Source of the DNA: Chloroflexota bacterium
Lineage (GTDB): Bacteria > Chloroflexota > Anaerolineae > 4572-78 > J111
Direction of reading: 5' to 3'
Length of the DNA: 10,250 bases
Assembly (NCBI GenBank): GCA_003694775.1
Contig: RFJV01000273.1
Coordinates: forward strand, 1 to 10,250
Shown here: positions 5,760 through 10,250 of the stretch, in pieces
Position numbering within the stretch: position 1 is the stretch's first letter
Layout: every line of letters begins with the position of its first letter
Notes under the pieces: generated by a model
Databases searched by the model: none
The model's input: only the letters and a program-made list of their open reading frames with translations
What the model was told of the DNA's origin: nothing
Position numbers and translations under genes: made by a program

Positions 5760-6644
5760 TTACAGCTTCAGCAGGTTTTGGGCATTTTCTCCCAGCACCC
5801 GGCGCAGTTGGTCTGCCGGCAGGCCGGCACTGCGCACCTCGGCCAGCAGGTCGGCAAAACCGGGGGTGCGGGTACGGCGGGGATACAGCAGGAGCGGATA
5901 GTCCGAGCCGAACAGGATTTTTTCCGCGCCCACGGCCTCCACCGCCAGCCGGTACACCTCTGGCCGGTACAGCAGAGGGATGGCCGCGGTGTCGTAATAA
6001 ACGTTGCGCATTATTTTACGCACCGTGCGGTTCAGCTCGTAAAACGGCAGGAGACCGCCCAGATGGGCCAGAATCAGCTTCAAGTCCGGGTACTGCTCGG
6101 CCAGCCAGACATAATCCTGCAGAGGGGTTACGGCCCGGCCCGGATAATCGTGACCCACCGGCTCCGCGCCGTGCAGGCAAACGGGGATGTCCAACTCCAG
6201 GGCCAGTTCGACCACCGCCAGGAAGGGTTCGTCCCGCATAGAGTGACCCTGAGCATAGGGCAGAATCTCGCCAATGCCCCGCAGACCGCTGTCTACGGCC
6301 CGCTTGACCTCGTCCAGGGCCTGCTGGCCGGCCAGGGGCTGGACGGTGGCAAAGCCTGTCAGGCGGTCGGGGTACTGCCGGCAGTAGCGGATAGTCCAGT
6401 CGTTCTGCACCACGCAGGTTTCGTGGTGGCGGAAGTAGATGCCCTGGATGACCACCCGGTCGATGCCGGCCGCGTCCATATCGCGGATGAGCTGGTCTAC
6501 CGTGGCCCAGCCCTGGATGGTTTTCCCAGAGGGGTTATCGCCGACCAGCGCGCCCCAGTACGGCTCGTCCATCCGTCTGGCCCAGCCGACCGGGTCGGCC
6601 ATTGCTTCCGGAGGGTACATGTGGATATGGGTGTCGATAATCAT
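5760..6644 (-). CDS. Amidohydrolase family (Amidohydro_2) metal-dependent hydrolase
   Basis: This is a 294-residue TIM-barrel enzyme of the amidohydrolase superfamily, in the branch that includes ACMSD-like decarboxylases and other 2-pyrone/carboxylate hydrolases. The metal-site motif DTHIH is at residues 4-8. Further conserved barrel residues are H158 (VCLHGAEP), H194 (LILAHLGG) and D248 (LFGSDYP). The C-terminal LRRVLGENAQNLLKL is the usual family ending (GxNAxxL). The ATG at 6644 has ATAGGAAAT just upstream and lies about 16 nt after the predicted transcription start, so the start is good. The substrate cannot be told from sequence. The stop is 4 nt before the helicase start, suggesting one transcript, although the two functions have no obvious link. 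Confidence 0.9.
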   Translation of the reverse strand: MIIDTHIHMYPPEAMADPVGWARRMDEPYWGALVGDNPSGKTIQGWATVDQLIRDMDAAGIDRVVIQGIYFRHHETCVVQNDWTIRYCRQYPDRLTGFATVQPLAGQQALDEVKRAVDSGLRGIGEILPYAQGHSMRDEPFLAVVELALELDIPVCLHGAEPVGHDYPGRAVTPLQDYVWLAEQYPDLKLILAHLGGLLPFYELNRTVRKIMRNVYYDTAAIPLLYRPEVYRLAVEAVGAEKILFGSDYPLLLYPRRTRTPGFADLLAEVRSAGLPADQLRRVLGENAQNLLKL

Positions 6645-6665
6645 ATTTCCTATCCCGCCCCCGAT

Positions 6666-6695
6666 ATTATATCAAATTCAGCCCGTGGCGGCGAA
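6666..6695 (-). promoter_or_regulatory. Promoter for the amidohydrolase-helicase pair
   Basis: On the minus strand a perfect TATAAT (6666-6671) stands 22 nt before the ATG. The best -35 is a poor TTCGCC (6690-6695) with an 18-bp spacer. Transcription would start near 6660. Confidence 0.5.
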
Positions 6696-6729
6696 ATTGA
6701 CGTCTGAGCCAAAAACACAGCCGGATTCA

Positions 6730-6758
6730 TTGCCCGGACATCGGGGATATGTTATAAT
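6730..6758 (+). promoter_or_regulatory. Promoter for plsX-fabF
   Basis: TTGCCC (6730-6735) and a perfect TATAAT (6753-6758) are separated by 17 bp. The predicted start is near 6765, leaving a leader of about 43 nt. It is back to back with the amidohydrolase promoter in the same 163-bp divergent spacer. I saw no FapR-like operator. Confidence 0.75.
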
Positions 6759-6807
6759 TCTCTCTTGCAACGCCCCAGATTCAAGACTGCACAAGGACAA
6801 GAAAGGC

Positions 6808-7848
6808 ATGAGAATAGCACTGGATGCAATGGGCGGCGACCGGGCGCCGGAAGCGACGGTTCACGGGGCAGTCTGGGCCGCCCGTGATTTTGGTATCACC
6901 GTACAGTTGGTGGGCAAACCCGATGTTATCGAAGCAGAGCTGGCAAAACACCAGACTGCCGGTCTGGATTTGCCCATCATTCCCGCCAGCGAAGTCATTG
7001 AAATGGACGAGCACCCCTCCGCGGCGGTCAAAAGCAAAAAGGATGCCTCGATGGTGGTGGCAGTCCGGCTGGTGAAGGAAGGGAAAAGCGATGCGTTTGT
7101 CACCGCCGGGAACTCCGGCGGTGCGCTGGCCGCGGCGATGTTCGGCCTGGGACGTATCAAGGGCATCAAGCGTCCGGCCCTCAGCACGGTATTCCCCACC
7201 GACTCCGAATACGGAGGCTGTCTGATGCTGGACATCGGCGCGAACACAGATGTCCGGCCCGAATTCCTGCTCCAGTTTGCCCTGATGGGGCATCACTACG
7301 CGGAAAAGGTGCTGAACATCCCCAACCCGCGTGTGGGATTGCTGTCTACCGGCGAAGAAGAAAACAAGGGCAACCAGCTTATCCAGGAAACCACCCCCCT
7401 GCTGAAGCGGAGCGGTCTCAACTTCATCGGCAACGTCGAGGGCAAGGATATTCCTGCCGGCCTGGCCGATGTGGTAGTCACCGATGGCTTTACCGGCAAT
7501 GTGTATATCAAAGGTGCACAGGGGGTGGCTTCCATCATTCAAAAAATTCTCATCCGGGAAATCAAGGCCCGGCCAATGGCCATGCTGGGCGCTTTGCTGG
7601 CCCGCGGGGCCTTGAAGGCTCTGCAAGCCAGGCTGGACTACCGGGAGTTCGGCGGGGGGCCTCTGCTGGGCGTCGATGGAATTGTGGTGGTGGCCCACGG
7701 CCGCTCCGACGGGTACGCCATCCGCAATGCCATCCGGGTGGCCCGCACTGCCGCCCAGCAGGGCATCGTCCAGGCCATCAAGCAGGGGCTGACCGAAGAA
7801 ACGTTTCAGGCGGCGATGGAATCCCAACCGGCGGCCAGCCAAACCTGA
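6808..7848 (+). CDS. plsX: Phosphate acyltransferase PlsX
   Basis: PlsX converts acyl-ACP and phosphate to acyl-phosphate, the acyl donor for PlsY in the first step of phospholipid synthesis at the membrane surface. The 346-residue product begins MRIALDAMGGDRAPE, the family hallmark. It also has PSAAVKSKKDASM (69-81), TAGNSGGALAAAMFGLGRIKGIKRPAL, LMLDIGANTD, LLSTGEEENKGN and VTDGFTGNVYIKGAQG. The frame continues upstream without a stop to 6439, but the ATG at 6808 is chosen because the family begins there, AAAGG lies just before it, and the promoter lies at 6730-6758. fabF follows after 25 nt, so the two form an operon. In many bacteria fabH, fabD, fabG and acpP sit between these genes; here they are absent. 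Confidence 0.97.
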   Translation: MRIALDAMGGDRAPEATVHGAVWAARDFGITVQLVGKPDVIEAELAKHQTAGLDLPIIPASEVIEMDEHPSAAVKSKKDASMVVAVRLVKEGKSDAFVTAGNSGGALAAAMFGLGRIKGIKRPALSTVFPTDSEYGGCLMLDIGANTDVRPEFLLQFALMGHHYAEKVLNIPNPRVGLLSTGEEENKGNQLIQETTPLLKRSGLNFIGNVEGKDIPAGLADVVVTDGFTGNVYIKGAQGVASIIQKILIREIKARPMAMLGALLARGALKALQARLDYREFGGGPLLGVDGIVVVAHGRSDGYAIRNAIRVARTAAQQGIVQAIKQGLTEETFQAAMESQPAASQT

Positions 7849-7873
7849 TACAGCAGTAGATACGGAGTCGAGG

Positions 7874-9169
7874 GTGACACAACCAGACATTCTGCAAAGG
7901 CAGGCTCAACGTCCCGCCTCGGAACGGGTGGTCATCACCGGGATGGGCGCGCTGACCGCCCTGGGGCATTCGGTGGATGAAACGTGGGACAATCTGGTGC
8001 AGGGACGCTCCGGCGTGGGGCCGATTACCCTGTTTGATGCCCACCATCTGGCGGTACGCATTGCCGCGGAGGTAAAAAACTTTAACCCGGAACAGCACTT
8101 TTCCCGCAAGGAGGCCCGCCGGATGGCCCGCTGTGCCCAGTTTGCCGTGGTTGCCGCCCGGCAGGCTGTGGCCGATGCCGGGCTGACCTACCCGTTTGAC
8201 GATACCTTTGCCGAACGGTGCGGCGTTCTGCTGGGGACGGGGATGGGCGGCTTCGACCGGGCTGAACAGGGCATCAAGACCCATCTTCTGGAAGGGCTGA
8301 AAAAGGTCAATCCGTTTTCCCTGCCGGCCTCCCTGCCCAACCTGGCCGCGTTTCACGTTTGCGTGGAGCTGAACGCCCAGGGATACAGCAACACCACGGC
8401 CACCGCCTGCGCCGCAGGAACCATTGCCCTGGCCGAAGCGGCAGAGGTCATCAAACGGGGACGCTGTGACGTTATGATTGCCGGCGGCGTGGAAGGCGCG
8501 CTGACCGAAACCACCATCGCCGGGTTCATCATTATGCGCGCCCTGGCTGCGCGGAACGAAGACCCTGCCGGAGCCTGCCGCCCCTTCGACGCCACGCGCG
8601 ATGGCTTTGTCGCCGGGGAGGGCGCGGCTATCTTTGTCCTGGAGCGGCTGGACCACGCCCTGGCCCGCGGGGCCACCATCTATGCCGAGATACTGGGCAG
8701 TGCCCACTCCTCCGATACGTACCACATCGCCGCGCCAGACCCCAAAACCCGCGGTGCTATCCGGGCCATGCAGTGGGCGCTCAAGGATGCCGGCCTGTCG
8801 CCCGAACATATTGACTACATCAACGCCCACGGCCCCGGTACTCCCCTGGGCGACGCGGCCGAAACGCGGGCTATCAAGGCCGTTTTTGGCGACCGGGCCT
8901 ACCAGATTCCGGTTAGCTCCACCAAGAGTATGCTGGGCCATTCCCTGGGAGCGGCCGGAGCAATCGAGGCCCTGGCGTGTGTCAAAACTATCCAGACCGG
9001 CATCATCCACCCCACCATCAACTACCACCACCCCGACCCGGAATGCGACCTGGACTACGTGCCCAACCAGGCCCGCCGGCAGAGGGTCGATATTGTGCTG
9101 TCTAACTCCTTTGGTCTCGGTGGGCAGAACTCGTGTCTGGTGCTGGCCCGGCCTGCGACCGACTGGTAA
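7874..9169 (+). CDS. fabF: Beta-ketoacyl-ACP synthase II (FabF)
   Basis: FabF is the condensing enzyme that extends acyl-ACP with malonyl-ACP in type II fatty-acid synthesis. It has 431 residues with the thiolase fold in two halves: RVVITGMGALTALG near the N-terminus, nucleophile C179 in TATACAAGT, H319 in NAHGPGTPLGD, K351 and H356 in STKSMLGHSLGAAGA, and the C-terminal NSFGLGGQNSCLVL. The Cys-His-His triad is complete. One departure is NAHGPGT, where most FabF proteins have NAHGTST. The start is GTG 7874 with GGAG at 7864-7867. The next in-frame ATG (residue 24) would remove the first core strand, so GTG is needed. The 25-nt gap from plsX supports cotranscription. Confidence 0.95.
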   Translation: MTQPDILQRQAQRPASERVVITGMGALTALGHSVDETWDNLVQGRSGVGPITLFDAHHLAVRIAAEVKNFNPEQHFSRKEARRMARCAQFAVVAARQAVADAGLTYPFDDTFAERCGVLLGTGMGGFDRAEQGIKTHLLEGLKKVNPFSLPASLPNLAAFHVCVELNAQGYSNTTATACAAGTIALAEAAEVIKRGRCDVMIAGGVEGALTETTIAGFIIMRALAARNEDPAGACRPFDATRDGFVAGEGAAIFVLERLDHALARGATIYAEILGSAHSSDTYHIAAPDPKTRGAIRAMQWALKDAGLSPEHIDYINAHGPGTPLGDAAETRAIKAVFGDRAYQIPVSSTKSMLGHSLGAAGAIEALACVKTIQTGIIHPTINYHHPDPECDLDYVPNQARRQRVDIVLSNSFGLGGQNSCLVLARPATDW

Positions 9170-9178
9170 TGGGAGAAT

Positions 9179-9235
9179 ATGGATATTCAAAAAGAGCTGG
9201 AACAAATTATTCAAATTATTATTGATACGGCGTAA
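9179..9235 (+). pseudogene. 18-codon ORF, probably a gene 5' remnant cut by repeat element B
   Basis: ATG 9179, preceded by GGGAG (9171-9175), opens MDIQKELEQIIQIIIDTA and ends at TAA 9233-9235. That TAA is part of the left terminal repeat of element B (GTAACTGTTCAG from 9232). The composition, an acidic then hydrophobic amphipathic helix, resembles the start of a real protein. The ATG is 10 nt after the fabF stop, as for a third operon gene. No continuation of the frame is recognisable after the element. It could also be a genuine micropeptide or chance, and the ribosome-site spacing (3 nt) is short. Confidence 0.35.
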
Positions 9236-9288
9236 CTGTTCAGGCCCAGAGAAAAATCCGGTAAAATGTCATCAATTCCGGCCCTCTC

Positions 9289-9366
9289 ACGTAAAACGTA
9301 AATCGTAACCCGTAATTTCCCGTCTTTACGTTCTACGTGTTACGTTCTACGTGTCACGTTTTACGC
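9289..9366. repeat. Palindromic ACGT(A/T)-rich microrepeat cluster in copy B
   Basis: Units of the type ACGTAAAACGTAA on the left and TTACGTTCTACGTG on the right repeat several times. For example CGTAAAACGT (9290-9299) is the exact complement of ACGTTTTACG (9356-9365), and TTACGTTCTACGTG occurs twice in tandem. Several alternative hairpin registers are possible. The matching region in copy A forms one 20-bp hairpin. Confidence 0.75.
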
Positions 9367-9404
9367 CTGATTGTCGGAAAAATGACCGGCTCAAGAAATA
9401 GTCA

Positions 9405-9424
9405 GGGCGAATAATCATTCGCCC
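9405..9424. repeat. Perfect 8-bp hairpin in copy B
   Basis: GGGCGAAT (9405-9412), loop AATC, ATTCGCCC (9417-9424). No T-run follows, so it is not a canonical terminator of fabF, although it could slow read-through. It occupies the place of the unrelated 7-bp hairpin of copy A. Confidence 0.75.
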
Positions 9425-9545
9425 TAACAAACCACGAGTTTACGAATGAATCGCGGGGCAAACATTCGGGTATTCGTGTTCTATTCGTGGATGGCTGAAC
9501 AGTTACCAGAGTAACAAAATTCATTACAGGCAGGAGTGCATAATC

Positions 9546-10250
9546 TTGAAAGCAATCACCAACACCGACATCATTGAAAGCCGGGCCAGGTGGGCCCGCC
9601 GCATTGCCCCATTGACCCTCCTTTTCCTGATTGGCGGCCTGATTACCAACTTTATGAGCCTCAGCCGGCCAGAATATTTCCAGCCTACCCTCCTCCTGCT
9701 GGCCCTGGGATTCGTCTTTGCCACCGTCAGCTCATATCTGACCGCCCGCTGGGTACGCGAACCCCGCGCCGACCAGATTCTGAGCAACCTGCTCAAAAAA
9801 TTCAGCAACGATTTCATCCTGTTCAACTACACCGGCCCCGCCCCCCATATCCTGCTGACCCCCACCCGCCTCTACGTCATCGCCGTAAAACAGCACGACG
9901 GCAAAATCTCGGTGAAAGGCCGGCGATTTGCCCGCAAGTTCTCCTGGAAGCTGTTCTTCCGCTACTTTGCCGATGAGGGCCTCGGCGCCCCCGCCTCCGA
10001 AACAGAAAACGGAGTCAACAAGGTGCAGAAACTGCTGGCCCAGGAACTTTCTCCCGAAGAAATGCCCGAAATCCATCCTCTGGTGCTCTTTACCAACAAG
10101 GCCGTGGAGCTGGATATCGACCAGCCGGCCGTACCCGTTCTGCGCGGTAGCGAATTCAAAACCTTTATCCGGGAGGAAAACAAGCAGAAGCGAATCTCAA
10201 ACGCCCAGCGGCAAACCATTACCCGTCTCCTCGGCGGGCAGTGGGCCTGA
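9546..10250 (+). CDS. Small membrane protein with NERD-like domain
   Basis: The 234-residue product has two predicted membrane segments (about 19-38 and 46-66) separated by a short loop, then a cytosolic domain. Residues about 88-125 (ILFNYTGPAPHILLTPTRLYVIAVK..DGKI) and the later HPLVLFTNKAVELDID..VPVLRGSEF resemble the nuclease-related NERD domain, a relative of PD-(D/E)XK nucleases. In that domain the hallmark strand usually reads VIExK; here it is VIAVK (A113, K115), so the acidic residue is missing and nuclease activity is doubtful. The start is TTG 9546 with AGGAG at 9532-9536. The first ATG (residue 37) would cut away the first membrane segment. The stop codon is the last three bases of the window. 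The function is unknown; the domain call is by eye. Confidence 0.65.
   Translation: MKAITNTDIIESRARWARRIAPLTLLFLIGGLITNFMSLSRPEYFQPTLLLLALGFVFATVSSYLTARWVREPRADQILSNLLKKFSNDFILFNYTGPAPHILLTPTRLYVIAVKQHDGKISVKGRRFARKFSWKLFFRYFADEGLGAPASETENGVNKVQKLLAQELSPEEMPEIHPLVLFTNKAVELDIDQPAVPVLRGSEFKTFIREENKQKRISNAQRQTITRLLGGQWA

Larger units (their letters stand above)
9232..9506 (+). mobile_element. Composite repeat element, copy B, with 12-bp terminal inverted repeats (MITE-like, inferred)
   Basis: The 275-bp block begins GTAACTGTTCAG (9232-9243) and ends CTGAACAGTTAC (9495-9506), a perfect 12-bp inverted repeat. Between the ends, in the same order as copy A, are AGAAAAATCCGGTAAA, TCATCAATTCC, a longer cluster of ACGTAAAACGTAA / TTACGTTCTACG units, CTGATTG and AAAAATGACCGG, a hairpin, and the 27-nt block 9474-9500 identical to copy A. 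It has no coding capacity and no visible target-site duplication. It fills nearly the whole spacer between fabF and the NERD-like gene. It is likely a non-autonomous transposable or structured intergenic repeat; the class is unknown. Confidence 0.65.

Noticed and set aside
4127..6241. A 704-codon open frame on the plus strand
   Set aside because: It lies antisense to the well-supported helicase and amidohydrolase genes, has no recognisable domain, and is the kind of frame that GC-rich genes leave on their opposite strand.
6781..7890. A 369-codon minus-strand frame across plsX
   Set aside because: It is the antisense shadow of plsX, with no motif and no ribosome site.
7778..9214. A 478-codon minus-strand frame across fabF
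   Set aside because: It is the antisense shadow of fabF. The FabF motifs and active-site triad are all in the plus-strand frame.
9405..9424. GGGCGAAT hairpin as an intrinsic terminator of fabF
   Set aside because: It is followed by TAACAAACC rather than a T-run and belongs to the repeat element.

Overview
The window looks like chromosomal DNA of a GC-rich bacterium. I lean towards Chloroflexota (Anaerolineae or Caldilineae relatives). The reasons are a class II nrdJ next to nrdR, and spacers full of low-complexity microrepeats (ACGTAAAACGTAA-like, GTTGGTGA-like, AATCTCC-like), a style I associate with that phylum. This assignment is inference, not proof. No rRNA, tRNA, CRISPR array or phage genes are visible.

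Left part, minus strand (1-3400): a deoxyribonucleotide-synthesis unit. A well-formed promoter (3372-3400) is followed by two NrdR-box-like operators (3343-3358 and 3313-3328). Next comes an unusually long, repeat-filled leader of about 650 nt, then nrdR (2205-2708), then the B12-dependent ribonucleotide reductase gene nrdJ (start 2080), which runs off the left edge. nrdJ carries an intein with a LAGLIDADG homing endonuclease domain. It is inserted directly before the position of the catalytic (thiyl-radical) cysteine. The 124-nt spacer between nrdR and nrdJ holds two different short tandem arrays.

Middle, minus strand (3434-6644): a metal-dependent amidohydrolase and a MrfA/YprA-like superfamily 2 helicase with a C-terminal cysteine cluster. 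They are 4 nt apart and very probably cotranscribed.

Right part, plus strand (6730-10250): a strong promoter drives plsX and fabF (phospholipid and fatty-acid synthesis). An 18-codon ORF follows, whose stop codon is made by the end of an inserted repeat element. The last gene is a small membrane protein with a NERD-like domain, ending exactly at the window edge.

The most interesting non-coding observation is a dispersed composite element present twice in opposite orientation: copy A at 3106-3295, inside the nrdR leader, and copy B at 9232-9506, between fabF and the NERD-like gene. Both copies share ends, a core of ACGTAAAACGTAA-type hairpins, and a short palindrome whose sequence differs between the copies. 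Copy B has perfect 12-bp terminal inverted repeats. This looks like a non-autonomous, MITE-like or structured intergenic repeat family. In copy A it sits between the NrdR-controlled promoter and the gene.
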